A DNA stretch of 64,000 nt from Pantoea coffeiphila. GTDB lineage: Bacteria > Pseudomonadota > Gammaproteobacteria > Enterobacterales > Enterobacteriaceae. Shown here in pieces: positions 17,527 through 26,479 of the stretch. The position numbers and the translations under genes were made by a program. Position 1 is the first letter of the stretch, and each line of letters opens with the position of its first letter. The stretch lies in the NCBI RefSeq assembly GCF_016909495.1, contig NZ_JAFBFW010000001.1, forward strand, positions 1,054,001 through 1,118,000, given 5' to 3'. The notes under the pieces are model-generated. The model saw only the letters and a program-made list of their open reading frames with translations, searched no databases and was not told where the DNA came from.

Positions 17527-18816
17527 ATGTTACTGGCAGGGAGTATATTTTTACTGACACTGATCCTGGTTATCTGGCAACCCGGGGGACTCAGTATTGG
17601 CTGGAGCGCCTGCATTGGTGCTGCGCTGGCCTTGGTATTTGGTGTTATCCATATGGGTGATATTCCGGTGGTCTGGAATATCGTCTGGAACGCAACCGCG
17701 ACCTTTATCGCGGTAATTATCATCAGCCTGCTGCTCGATGAGTCGGGTTTTTTCGAATGGGCTGCGCTGCATGTCTCCCGTTGGGGCAACGGACGTGGTC
17801 GTCTATTGTTTACCTGGATTGTCCTGTTGGGTGCAGCTGTAGCGGCACTGTTTGCTAACGATGGGGCTGCGCTTATCCTGACCCCCATCGTCATCGCCAT
17901 GTTGCTCGCGCTGGGGTTCAGCAAACAGACAACGCTGGCCTTTGTCATGGCCGCCGGGTTTATTGCCGATACCGCCAGCCTACCGCTTATCGTGTCGAAC
18001 CTGGTGAACATCGTCTCTGCTGACTTCTTCCGGCTTGGCTTTACGGAATACGCATCCGTCATGCTTCCCATTGATATTGCTGCCATCGCCGCCACTCTGG
18101 GTATGCTGCATTTGTTTTTCCGCCGGGATATTCCTGCAACCTACAACGTCACTCTACTGAAAGCACCTGCCAGTGCGATTAAAGATCCCGCAACCTTCAA
18201 AGCCGGTTGGGTTGTTCTGGTTCTGTTGCTTGCCGGGTTCTTTGTGCTTGAGCCTCTGGGGATCCCCGTCAGCGCTATTGCAGCCGTCGGCGCAGCAGTG
18301 CTGTTCGCCGTTGCGAAAAAAGGTCATGCCATTAATACCGGAAAAGTGCTGCGCGGTGCGCCGTGGCAGATCGTTGTGTTCTCACTGGGTATGTACCTGG
18401 TGGTCTACGGCCTGCGCAATGCTGGCTTAACGGAGTATCTTTCCGGGGTTCTGAATATGCTGGCGGATAAGGGACTGCTGGCGGCAACGTTTGGCACGGG
18501 TTTCCTGACTGCATTCCTGTCATCAGTCATGAACAATATGCCAACCGTTCTTGTTGGAGCACTGTCGATTGACGGAAGCACGGCGTCCGGCGTCATCAAG
18601 GAAGCGATGATTTACGCCAACGTGATTGGTTGCGATTTAGGCCCCAAAATCACGCCAATAGGCAGTCTGGCGACCCTGTTGTGGCTGCATGTGCTTGCCC
18701 AGAGAAATATAACGATTACCTGGGGATATTACTTCCGCACCGGCATTATCATGACTCTGCCCGTGCTGTTTGTCACTCTGGCCGCGCTGGCGTTGCGGCT
18801 CTCCATCACTTTGTAA
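17527..18816 (+). CDS. arsB: ArsB arsenite efflux pump
   Basis: A 429-residue inner-membrane transporter with about 12 hydrophobic helices that exports arsenite and antimonite using the proton gradient. The N-terminus [19 protein letters not shown] and the loop with [12 protein letters not shown] are typical of enterobacterial ArsB. GGAG at 17518-17521 sets the start at ATG 17527, the same position as in E. coli ArsB. There is no arsA gene, so this is the secondary-transporter form of the system. Confidence 0.95.
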   Translation: MLLAGSIFLLTLILVIWQPGGLSIGWSACIGAALALVFGVIHMGDIPVVWNIVWNATATFIAVIIISLLLDESGFFEWAALHVSRWGNGRGRLLFTWIVLLGAAVAALFANDGAALILTPIVIAMLLALGFSKQTTLAFVMAAGFIADTASLPLIVSNLVNIVSADFFRLGFTEYASVMLPIDIAAIAATLGMLHLFFRRDIPATYNVTLLKAPASAIKDPATFKAGWVVLVLLLAGFFVLEPLGIPVSAIAAVGAAVLFAVAKKGHAINTGKVLRGAPWQIVVFSLGMYLVVYGLRNAGLTEYLSGVLNMLADKGLLAATFGTGFLTAFLSSVMNNMPTVLVGALSIDGSTASGVIKEAMIYANVIGCDLGPKITPIGSLATLLWLHVLAQRNITITWGYYFRTGIIMTLPVLFVTLAALALRLSITL

Positions 18817-18828
18817 TGAGATACAGAT

Positions 18829-19254
18829 ATGACCAACATTACCATCTATCACAACCCTGCCTGCGGCACTTCACGCAACACGCTGGAGATGATCCGTAAC
18901 AGCGGCAACGAACCGACGATAATTTATTATCTCGATACACCACCGACCCGTGATGAGCTGATTAAACTTATTTCAGATATGGGAATTACGGTGCGTGCAT
19001 TACTGCGTAAGAATGTTGAGCCTTATGAAAACCTGGGTCTTGATGAAGAGAAATTTAGTGATGAGCAGTTGATTGATTTCATGCTTCAACATCCGATCCT
19101 GATTAATCGGCCGGTAGTCGTTACGCCGCTTGGCACTCGTCTTTGCCGCCCTTCAGAAATAGTGTTGGATATTCTACCGGAAGGTCAGAAAGGAGCGTTT
19201 ACCAAAGAGGATGGCGAGAAGGTCATTGACGAAACGGGGAAGCGGGTTAAGTAA
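18829..19254 (+). CDS. arsC: ArsC glutaredoxin-coupled arsenate reductase
   Basis: A 141-residue enzyme that reduces arsenate to arsenite, which ArsB then exports. It has the N-terminal catalytic site NPACGTSRNTL (nucleophile C12) and the conserved arginines around LINRPVVVTPLGTRLCRPSE that bind the oxyanion. Length and motifs match the plasmid R773/E. coli class. It starts 12 bases after arsB and ends the operon. Confidence 0.95.
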   Translation: MTNITIYHNPACGTSRNTLEMIRNSGNEPTIIYYLDTPPTRDELIKLISDMGITVRALLRKNVEPYENLGLDEEKFSDEQLIDFMLQHPILINRPVVVTPLGTRLCRPSEIVLDILPEGQKGAFTKEDGEKVIDETGKRVK

Positions 19255-19589
19255 TCTGCACACTTCAAAATATCGGACGCCTGTTTACGCTATGCGGGCT
19301 TCCGCTCTTCGCTCTCAGCAGACCTTCAGCGCCACGTGCTTGTCTGCTGTGTGCCAAATATAGTCATTCTAACCCTGAGGGTTACACTTTTAAGTGATTC
19401 AGGGTATGCGCTTACTGGTTACGAATATTGTGCCAGAATCATGTGATCTGATGATTGCCGCTTTGCTTTCGAGCCAGTAAGTGCTCCACGTTCGCTAACG
19501 AATACTCAGGGCATGCAGATAAACTGCTGACTATATTTCTCTCGAAGGGCGTGGAATGCATACCAATCCCCGGTTAAAAGGAGTTGGTG
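19255..19589. other. Structured leader of the IS110 element
   Basis: A 335-base non-coding stretch between arsC and the IS110 transposase gene. It contains a 7-bp stem at 19317-19348 (see the paired repeat entry), several dyads, and near-repeats CAGGGTATGC (19400-19409) and CAGGGCATGC (19508-19517). In IS110 elements the non-coding end next to the transposase encodes a bridge RNA that pairs with target and donor, so this segment is the place to look for one. The left boundary of the element is not clear from the sequence alone. Confidence 0.45.
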
Positions 19590-20828
19590 ATGACTGCTAT
19601 AGATCTGTTTGCTGCTCATGTTGGTCTGGATTGGGCGGATAAAAAGCACGATGTCTGCGTTCAGTTTAAAAACGGTGAGCGCACATTCCATGTGATTAAC
19701 CATACGCCGGAAGCGCTTGATACCTGGCTCAATGAGTTGCACCAGAAGGTCAAAGGCAGGATCGCTATCGCCCTTGAACTGAAGAAAGGCCCGGTAGTAT
19801 ATGCTCTCCAGAAGTACCCCTTTATTACTGTCTTTCCCATACACGCGTTATCATTGGCCCGCTATCGGCAGACCTTCTGGCCAAGTGGTGCGAAGGATGA
19901 TCCTCAGGATGCCGAGTTGGCGTTAGATCTGATGCTACGCTATCCCCAAAAGATTAAAGCCATCGAACCCGACAATGCTGATATCCGTTTACTTCTACAA
20001 CTAGTCGAGCAGCGTAGGCTGCTGGTAGAAGACAAACGCCGCTTTGTTAATCGGATCATTAACACGCTTAAGCAGTACTATCCTCAACCCCTGGAATGGT
20101 TCTCGCATCGGGACAGTTCATTGTTCTGTGAGCTCATAATCCGCTGGCCAAGCCTGCAACAGCTCAAACGTGCCCGGAGTGATACCGTCCGTCATTTTAT
20201 GAACGCAAGAGGTGGTCCCGCTGTTGCGTATACAGAACAGCGGGTTACAAGCATTGCCAACGCGATTCCCCTGACCACTGATAAAAGTGTCATCGAGGCG
20301 AACGCGCTAATGGCAACAGCTCTTGCATCACAAATCAAACTTGTAGGTGAACTTATCAGAACCTACGACGAACGAATCGAATCGTTATTCGATACGCTTC
20401 TGGATGCAGAGCTGTTCAAATCACTACCGGGCATGGGGCCGTGTATGGGCCCACGTATGCTTGCCGCACTGGGTGATAACCGCGACCGCTTCAACAGCGC
20501 TGAGGAAATTCAAAACTACGCAGGTATTGCTCCGGTGACTGAACGGAGTGGCCAGAAATCCTGGGTTCACTGGCGATGGCAGTGTGCAAAGTTCGTCAGG
20601 CAAACCTTTGTCGAATGGGCTGCCAAGACGGTTAACTCATCATACTGGGCCAAGCTGTATTATCAGGGGATGCGAGAAAAAGGAAAATCTCATCAATCAG
20701 CGATCCGAGCTCTGGCATTCAAATGGATAAGGATTATTTACCGCTGCTGGAAGACCAGAACCCGTTATGACGAAGCGAAATATTTGCTGGCACTGGAAGC
20801 GCGAAAATCGCCCTTACTAATGCCGTAG
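19590..20828 (+). CDS. IS110-family transposase (DEDD)
   Basis: A 412-residue transposase of the long IS110 type. The RuvC-like DEDD domain shows GLDWADKKHDV (first Asp), ALELKKG (Glu) and AKDDPQDAELA (Asp pair); the C-terminal Tnp20 part shows LPGMGPCMGPRMLAALGD and the conserved serine in ERSGQK. IS110 enzymes use a bridge RNA to join element and target without terminal inverted repeats or target duplication. GTG at 19584 is an alternative start; AAAAGGAG lies ahead of both. The frame is intact, so the element may be active. Confidence 0.92.
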   Translation: MTAIDLFAAHVGLDWADKKHDVCVQFKNGERTFHVINHTPEALDTWLNELHQKVKGRIAIALELKKGPVVYALQKYPFITVFPIHALSLARYRQTFWPSGAKDDPQDAELALDLMLRYPQKIKAIEPDNADIRLLLQLVEQRRLLVEDKRRFVNRIINTLKQYYPQPLEWFSHRDSSLFCELIIRWPSLQQLKRARSDTVRHFMNARGGPAVAYTEQRVTSIANAIPLTTDKSVIEANALMATALASQIKLVGELIRTYDERIESLFDTLLDAELFKSLPGMGPCMGPRMLAALGDNRDRFNSAEEIQNYAGIAPVTERSGQKSWVHWRWQCAKFVRQTFVEWAAKTVNSSYWAKLYYQGMREKGKSHQSAIRALAFKWIRIIYRCWKTRTRYDEAKYLLALEARKSPLLMP

Positions 20829-20962
20829 AGAGCTTGTCGAATGTCTCAGGGCGTGAAGCGGACTGATACTTTCCTGTTCGACCGTATTCGGTAAAACCCG
20901 TAATTTACCGGCAATCAAAACCTTACCAGTACCTGGATTTGATATCTACCTGCTATGAGAGA

Positions 20963-20988
20963 GATCACTTTATTGAATTATAGTGATC
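20963..20988 (-). terminator. Dyad over the retron RT stop codon
   Basis: GATCACT at 20963-20969 and AGTGATC at 20982-20988 form a perfect 7-bp dyad with a 12-base loop that spans the last codons and stop of the retron gene. No clear U-tract follows on the minus strand (TCTCTC), so a role as terminator or as an RNA-stabilising 3' hairpin is only possible. Confidence 0.35.
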
Positions 20989-22806
20989 TATCACTTTTTC
21001 AATGCGTTCTAAAAGATGAGTAAACCGTGAAAAATCAATAATACCTTTCTGCGTCTTAACAATATGCGTCGCAAATGCTTCTTTGCTTAGGTCATTAACC
21101 TCGTCACGGTCGGCGACCGTATTAAAACGTTTTCCTTTATGTTCCCTGAGCCGATCAGCATCACTAAAGAAATACTCAATATCAGTCTCAGAGCTTCCCG
21201 CTCCCTGAGGAGTGAGCACCAGATAAAGATTGCAAAAAATATGAACAAACTCAGACTGACGGATGTCGGCTAAACCTACACCCGCCGGGAAAATTTCAAT
21301 GCCCTTAACTCTTTTAACTTTATTAATCAGATTATTAGGCCCGGAGTCATTATCCACGAATATAATTACCGGGTGCGATGGTTTAGGTGCTTTGTAAGCA
21401 TTAAACAATTCTTTGTAATTGTCTACAAAATCCCTGAGGTAATCACCACCACCAAAAAGCTCTAATAAATATCGGGTTCGCTCATTATATTTGAAAAACC
21501 GAGTCAAAGCCTTATAAGGTTCTGTGGCACTTTTTCCAGTTGCCAGTTTCGGGAAGTTGGCTGCAAGCTTCCATATTGCTGACTTTAAATAAATGTTATC
21601 AGTCTGACCTTCAGTAAGAATTGTAGGTTTTGTATTACCATAGAACCAGCGATAAAACAGAAACTTACTAAATGTTGTCTCTCTGGACGTATGTAAATAA
21701 CGCCTGATTGAAGGGTTACTTTTTCTGATGGCGTCTTTTTTTAAATGATACTTAGGATTTAACTTTTCGCCCTGACGAAGCCGGTTATAATGATCAACCT
21801 GGTCAATGAAAGTCAGTTTCCCTTCGAGCCTGTGAATGTTGCCACTCACCTCAGCGCCATTTATCGTCTCTTTAAACTCGCCCGTGTTAAAAAGATGATT
21901 GCACTGAGCGCGCACAAGCCGCCAGTATTCTTTTTTAGTATTTGGTTTTTTATTTACAACTAACCCCGTAACTTCCTGCCGGGAGTCTTTGTATTGATTC
22001 CTCGTTTTAGATTCATTAATCGAAAATCCTGAACGGACAATCTCATTTCTGATGACCTTCCCCGCAACAAAAGTATGATTATCTGATTTCGCTATAGAAG
22101 AGGGTAAACTTTCCTTCCTGGTTGAAAAAGTTATATCGTCTGCATATCTCGTATACGTACATGAATGCTTTGCGGCGACCGCCGCTAATTTAATATCTAA
22201 AGCATGAGTGATTAAATTAGAAATGACGGGTGAGCACGGGCTGCCCTGAGGCAGTTCGTTATTATAACAGGCTATTTTTGCAATCACAGTGGCTATTTCT
22301 GGCTCTAGCAAAAAGTTTCCGTTTTTAATGAAAAAACCTCTCACCCTTCCGAAATTGAAACTACTGAAGAAGTTTTCTAAATCAATATTGAAGACGTGTT
22401 TTTTTCCTAAGTGCATCATTGCGTTGGTGATAATTGAACGTTTTCTTTCAAATCCATGCGAAAGTGAAGGCTGTTTTGTTTCTGAGCCAGAGCACTTCAC
22501 TTTTAAAAATAGAGAGTTTTTTGCTTTTGGCCTCGTTATCTCTGAATCGGGGAACTTCAGAAAGATAATTTCATCCAGGCAGTCAAGTAATAAATCTGAA
22601 AGAGAGGATTGCAGGGTTTTTAGCATTCCTGAGGGAGCGCTGATAAATCTTTTACCCCCGTTTCTCTTGGGGATCTCGAATTGCACGTATTGATTTTCGG
22701 GCTTAACGATATATAAGCAATGCGTTAATGCAGAAGGTTTTACGCCTAAAATCCTTGCTAAATCCGGCTTTGTCTTTGCCGATTTTAATAATAAAAGTCT
22801 ATTCAC
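20965..22806 (-). CDS. Retron reverse transcriptase with C-terminal TOPRIM
   Basis: A retron RT of about 613 residues. The RT part has the retron-specific NAMMH (NAxxH) motif, the active site YADD (about residue 220) and the EVTGLVV (VTG) motif. The C-terminal part is a TOPRIM nuclease-like domain with ILTEGQTD (about 398) and VIIFVDNDSG (about 485). This RT-TOPRIM layout is that of retron Ec67/Eco2 (type I-C in the Mestre scheme as I recall), an anti-phage system in which msDNA controls the toxic domain. I prefer GTG 22806, with GGGGA upstream, because longer frames run into the msr-msd; GTG 22839 and ATG 22881 are alternatives. Confidence 0.9.
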   Translation of the reverse strand: MNRLLLLKSAKTKPDLARILGVKPSALTHCLYIVKPENQYVQFEIPKRNGGKRFISAPSGMLKTLQSSLSDLLLDCLDEIIFLKFPDSEITRPKAKNSLFLKVKCSGSETKQPSLSHGFERKRSIITNAMMHLGKKHVFNIDLENFFSSFNFGRVRGFFIKNGNFLLEPEIATVIAKIACYNNELPQGSPCSPVISNLITHALDIKLAAVAAKHSCTYTRYADDITFSTRKESLPSSIAKSDNHTFVAGKVIRNEIVRSGFSINESKTRNQYKDSRQEVTGLVVNKKPNTKKEYWRLVRAQCNHLFNTGEFKETINGAEVSGNIHRLEGKLTFIDQVDHYNRLRQGEKLNPKYHLKKDAIRKSNPSIRRYLHTSRETTFSKFLFYRWFYGNTKPTILTEGQTDNIYLKSAIWKLAANFPKLATGKSATEPYKALTRFFKYNERTRYLLELFGGGDYLRDFVDNYKELFNAYKAPKPSHPVIIFVDNDSGPNNLINKVKRVKGIEIFPAGVGLADIRQSEFVHIFCNLYLVLTPQGAGSSETDIEYFFSDADRLREHKGKRFNTVADRDEVNDLSKEAFATHIVKTQKGIIDFSRFTHLLERIEKVIDHYNSIK

Positions 22807-22826
22807 TCTACGTCCCCATTTAAAAA

Positions 22827-22959
22827 GGTTTATGGGCACTCTTACGCAAACTTGACAAGAACCTAAGAAGCGCCAGGACAATGAGTTCCTGAAAGGGCAA
22901 TCCTACCGGACATTTTTTTCACTGATCGCGAAACGCGACCCAAAATCTGCCCATAAACC
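22827..22959 (-). ncRNA. Retron msr-msd non-coding RNA
   Basis: On the minus strand, directly upstream of the RT, GGTTTATGGGCA and TGCCCATAAACC form a perfect 12-bp inverted pair (22948-22959 with 22827-22838). These fit the a1/a2 repeats that flank every retron ncRNA. Between them (109 bases) lie a TCGCG-TTT-CGCGA hairpin close to a1, as expected for msr, and further stems (CAGGA/TCCTG and TCTTA/TAAGA) in the msd part. Total length of 133 is like that of Ec67. The branching G cannot be placed with certainty. Confidence 0.8.
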
Positions 22960-23573
22960 ATCTTCAATATATCAAAAACCGGGCGGCTTGCAATTTCTCT
23001 GTTCCTGCCCGACTGACATTTTATGATTTCAGCAGCATCCGCTTCTTGTACAGAGGGACGTTGTTCACATTTCACGGCCTGACCGCCCCTGATGTTTTTT
23101 CTTTCCTTTCGGTAAAAAGCCAATTCTATCGAATCGCCCTGCTGCTGCGCTGAACGCTACATGTTGTGCCTCTCTCAGTGAGGAGACATACCAGATATAG
23201 GGGGCTGGCGGTCAGCACTGGATCAGAACGCGCCGGTTTGCCTGCTGCGCCATTCGGTAAAACTCCGGCAGCGGAGGCTTTAACCGAATACGATTTACCG
23301 CCAGCGGAGTTTTTCAACTTGCTTTTTTACAGACTTCACAAGGGTTAGGTGGAGTTAGAAAATGTCATTGCTGACATTAATCAAATGTCCGCTTTTCTCT
23401 CACAGCGGACCTTCAGCTCAGTAAGCTTGTCCGCTTTATACTGTGAGTTTAACGGGTCGTTGCAACGCTATCCTTAATCAAAGGAAAGTGATCATTCCGC
23501 TCGTTCGGTCGGATGCTTCGAACCTGATCTAGTCGATGGATTTTTTCATGGATGCGCTCGTCAACGGAAGGCT
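22960..23573. other. Structured intergenic region between retron and rloC
   Basis: A 614-base stretch with no convincing gene; the two minus-strand frames here (within 22863-23317) lack recognisable motifs and the first runs through the retron RNA. It contains a near-perfect hairpin at 23252-23289 (ATTCGGT...ACCGAAT outer, CTCCG-GCAG-CGGAG inner), a further CGGAGTTTTT at 23304-23313, and the second copy of the covarying repeat (23388-23435). The retron promoter must lie here. Confidence 0.5.
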
Positions 23574-25949
23574 TTAAAACGGCATACCCTGATCGAATCC
23601 TGGCAGAGCAATCTCAGACTTGAGTACAGTCGGTACTGGGGCTGATTCCTCTACTACACCGGCATCATTAAATACAACGCCCCCCTCTTCTTTAGCATCA
23701 GTCATCGCCTGCTGCTCTAAAATCTCTTCCGGATCTAGATCAACATATGAATCGCCCATCATCATTCTGTAATGCGCATCATGCTTAGCCGCCTTGAATA
23801 TCTTGAAGAAAATTCTCAGGTAGCTTGCTGCCATATTGTCACTAATGGCCACGTAGAGCTCATCCGGAGCGTAATGCGATCCATCGTTTACCCAACTCAT
23901 CAAAGACTGGCATTGTGTCTTTTCAATACCCTCAAACTTGTCGACCAAGTGGTACGTATCGACACCACCCAAAATCTTGAAATAGTTCTCCAAAATCCGT
24001 CGCATGGTATTCTGCAACGTAAGGACTGGCACCGGTGTCCTTTTCAGCTCTGCCCAGAGTAATTGATAAGAATTCCTGATTGGATTACTTGAATGGAACT
24101 CAATTACCGAATACTCATTTGGTTTGCGGACAATCCAAAATGTCTCATCAGCAAGAGATGTATTGGCCTTCCGGCGCTGATCGTATGTGACCTCTTTATG
24201 GAAATGCACGTTGTGTGTAAGCACCACAACTTGTTTAAGATGGCTACCACTCTTTCTAACTTCGGCGAAAAGCTCCTTGATCAAACTACTCACGATAAAC
24301 AACACATCACTATCAAGGCTAGAAACAGGGTCATCGATGACCACAATCCTATCGGCGGTTATACCGGATGTCGTAATACTCCCTCTCAACAGGTGGTAGA
24401 AATAAAGGAACGTTACGAAGGTCTTCTCGCCCTCGCTCAATGTTTGCTTGGCATCTCTCCCATCCGCTCGGATAATTCTATAGGAGTTATCCGCACATGC
24501 AGGATCTAGAGAAAAGCTGAGGAATCCAAAATTTTTTAAAATCTTATTTATAGCAATTACTGTAGGCTTTACACTGGTAAGCTCCGTCTCAATCTTATCG
24601 ATATCTACGTCTGTAGCATTAATATCTTCCGTGGCTTTATCCCGGCTCAATGCGATGCCCGAAATAGATTTCTGTAGCTTATTCTTCTCAGAGGTGTAAT
24701 CAGCTAAGGTATTCTTTAGCTCGGCATCGACAATATATTTCCACACTTCTCCGGTGAGCCTGCGCTGCTCAGCAGTGAAGCTTGCAACTAGGCGATTTTG
24801 TTCGGTTATTTTCGCATTCGCCGTATTAACAATAGCAGCAATATCCGCCTCAATACCCTCCAGCCCCTCAAGAAACACCTCAGCACTTGGAGTGGTAACT
24901 TTATTTTCCATCCGCCCTTTATTGACAAGAACAACAGCATCCAGTGCTTGAATCTTAGGATTAAGTTTTTCCTTGTCCAGTTCTGTGCAATCCAAAGCTA
25001 ACAGAACATGTGCCTGAGCCAAAAGATCCTCAGCAATTTGAAAATAATCATTACGCAGGGCAGAGACCGCCTTCGAATCCGCCTCAAAAGTCTCATCGAA
25101 GTAGTCAGTAAGTTCCTTCTCGAAGTCGTGGGACAGAGTCTGCTGACAGAACGGACATTGTTCATCCGTATGCTCCAGAAATCTCATACCCTGCCTAACC
25201 CAGTCGCTATTACCTAACCGCTGAATAATCGTGGATATACTAACATCGTCTTTGCCTACCACCTTTTTAACCAGAATCGGGCTTTTCTCGAATGCTATCA
25301 ACCGTGATAAATCCAAGGTCGAAACAAGATCTATTTTCGAGGGTTGGTCACCATATAAAACTGCCGTTCTAGCCTTGAGATCAACCAAATCAACTAAGTT
25401 GGATTTGTTATTCTCATGTTCTTGAAGAACCCTTGCTTTGAATGCTTCCTTATTATTCCTTGAACCAGTAAATGCCCCCTTGAAATATTCATCATGCTTC
25501 ACTTTCTGTTCCCAGCATCGGCCAACCAACTTTGCTTCCAAAGAAATCAACTCAGCATGCTTTCCAGGTTTTCCATCTTCACCATCAAGAGAGATGATTA
25601 ACTTGGCCCTCAACTGTTCATGGCGCTTTCTTTCATCTTTAAGATCTTTGAGGCGGTCGAGCTGAACTTTCTCGGCCTTGCCGAGTGTAAATACTCCCTG
25701 AAACTCTTTGGATTCTGAGAAGTTGGCAGTGATGAAGTCGTTGTTATAGATCATTGCTGGCACTGGCATATTTCTGAGCCAGGTAATACTAGAGTCTGTT
25801 GAGAGGCTAGGTTTCTCAATAAGTCGACTGATTGTGGTCTTGCCCGCTCCATTTGCTCCATAAATGAAATTAATCTTTTTGAGATTAATAACTTCTGATT
25901 TGTCAGGACGGTAGGTAGCGATATTGGAGAGACTAATTGATTCGATCAT
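23574..25949 (-). CDS. rloC: RloC-like AAA_13 ATPase, anticodon nuclease candidate
   Basis: A 791-residue protein of the AAA_13/RloC type (COG4694). Walker A is GANGAGKT (residues 31-38), a coiled-coil middle carries a CPFC zinc-hook-like motif near 265, and the ABC signature LSEGEK lies near 500 with Walker B IVVIDDP near 540. The C-terminal part has R650-x3-E654 and H692, which fits the Arg-Glu-His triad of PrrC/RloC anticodon nucleases. RloC cuts tRNA at the wobble position when DNA damage or restriction is sensed, a suicide defence against phage. No restriction-modification genes are adjacent. The assignment of the triad is inferred from spacing and context. Confidence 0.8.
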   Translation of the reverse strand: MIESISLSNIATYRPDKSEVINLKKINFIYGANGAGKTTISRLIEKPSLSTDSSITWLRNMPVPAMIYNNDFITANFSESKEFQGVFTLGKAEKVQLDRLKDLKDERKRHEQLRAKLIISLDGEDGKPGKHAELISLEAKLVGRCWEQKVKHDEYFKGAFTGSRNNKEAFKARVLQEHENNKSNLVDLVDLKARTAVLYGDQPSKIDLVSTLDLSRLIAFEKSPILVKKVVGKDDVSISTIIQRLGNSDWVRQGMRFLEHTDEQCPFCQQTLSHDFEKELTDYFDETFEADSKAVSALRNDYFQIAEDLLAQAHVLLALDCTELDKEKLNPKIQALDAVVLVNKGRMENKVTTPSAEVFLEGLEGIEADIAAIVNTANAKITEQNRLVASFTAEQRRLTGEVWKYIVDAELKNTLADYTSEKNKLQKSISGIALSRDKATEDINATDVDIDKIETELTSVKPTVIAINKILKNFGFLSFSLDPACADNSYRIIRADGRDAKQTLSEGEKTFVTFLYFYHLLRGSITTSGITADRIVVIDDPVSSLDSDVLFIVSSLIKELFAEVRKSGSHLKQVVVLTHNVHFHKEVTYDQRRKANTSLADETFWIVRKPNEYSVIEFHSSNPIRNSYQLLWAELKRTPVPVLTLQNTMRRILENYFKILGGVDTYHLVDKFEGIEKTQCQSLMSWVNDGSHYAPDELYVAISDNMAASYLRIFFKIFKAAKHDAHYRMMMGDSYVDLDPEEILEQQAMTDAKEEGGVVFNDAGVVEESAPVPTVLKSEIALPGFDQGMPF

Positions 25950-26479
25950 AGCGGGTCATCCCTGCACGCAACGGCGCTAATTTGGCCGCTGCTCAGTAAA
26001 ATTCTGAAGGTCTAGGCAATTGAACGACTACCTAAACATTTTACTATCATATGAAAGCTATTGGCTTGATAAACATATACGGCATGGTGATTTATGTAAA
26101 GGCCAGAGGTATAAAGGAGGACTAAGACCGGTGCAGTTTTGCCTACGCTACAGGTTAGGGATGCTATAAGTATTCCTGCAAATTGTGTCACTCAATTTTA
26201 GAGCTTACCTCCCTGTTCAGACAATGTCCGCTGTTCGTTCGTTGTCGACTGTCAGGTTGAATCGTTTTCTAACAAAGAGCACAGCCGGATCAAGTCGGAG
26301 CCTATACATTTAAAGGGTTGACGGGCTCTTTGCCGCCCGCCCCGCAGCCTGCGAATTTTCCTGGCATCCGGTGCCAGGAAAATTCGCAGTGGAATTATAC
26401 CCCCCTAACACCACCGCTACTCCACCCACTACCATATTATGTTAAAGTCACATTCCTTTGCGGCTTCTTGCTCCTGCCC
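25950..26479. other. Intergenic region with a long perfect palindrome
   Basis: A 530-base gap between rloC and ardC with no gene. From 26227 there is a weak third relative of the covarying repeat (TCCGCTGTTCGTTCG...). At 26349-26389 lies an 18-bp perfect hairpin listed separately. The rest is moderately AT-rich and probably contains the promoter of rloC (minus strand) and the terminator of ardC. Confidence 0.5.
26349..26389. repeat. 18-bp perfect inverted repeat, 5-base loop
   Basis: CTGCGAATTTTCCTGGCA, then TCCGG, then the exact complement TGCCAGGAAAATTCGCAG. It lies 91 bases past the ardC stop on the minus strand. There is no T-tract on either side, so it is not a standard terminator. A stem this long and perfect could be a cruciform binding site, a single-strand origin or the remains of an insertion. 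Confidence 0.8.

Larger units (their letters stand above)
19255..20964 (+). mobile_element. IS110-family insertion sequence (approximate limits)
   Basis: The coding part is certain, but the limits are approximate because IS110 elements lack terminal inverted repeats. The span given is the maximum: from the end of arsC to the end of the retron gene. The 136 bases after the transposase contain TCTCAGGGCGTGAAG (near 20843-20857), similar to CTCAGGGCATGC before the gene (19507-19517); such short repeats can mark donor/target cores. Comparison with an uninterrupted copy of this ars region would set the ends. Confidence 0.55.
19301..23436. repeat. Two diverged 48-bp direct repeats with covarying stem
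   Basis: Copies at 19301-19348 and 23388-23435 (ungapped, about 36 of 48 identical). Each holds AGCRGAC-CTTCAGC-N7-GCTT-GTCYGCT. The stem has changed in step: AGCAGAC/GTCTGCT in the first and AGCGGAC/GTCCGCT in the second. The second copy also has an upstream GTCCGCT (23387-23393) that could pair with the same AGCGGAC. They bracket the IS110 and retron segment. Confidence 0.6.

Noticed and set aside
22863-23123. Minus-strand 86-codon frame upstream of the retron RT
   Set aside because: It overlaps most of the msr-msd RNA and lacks a family match, so the RNA explains the sequence better.
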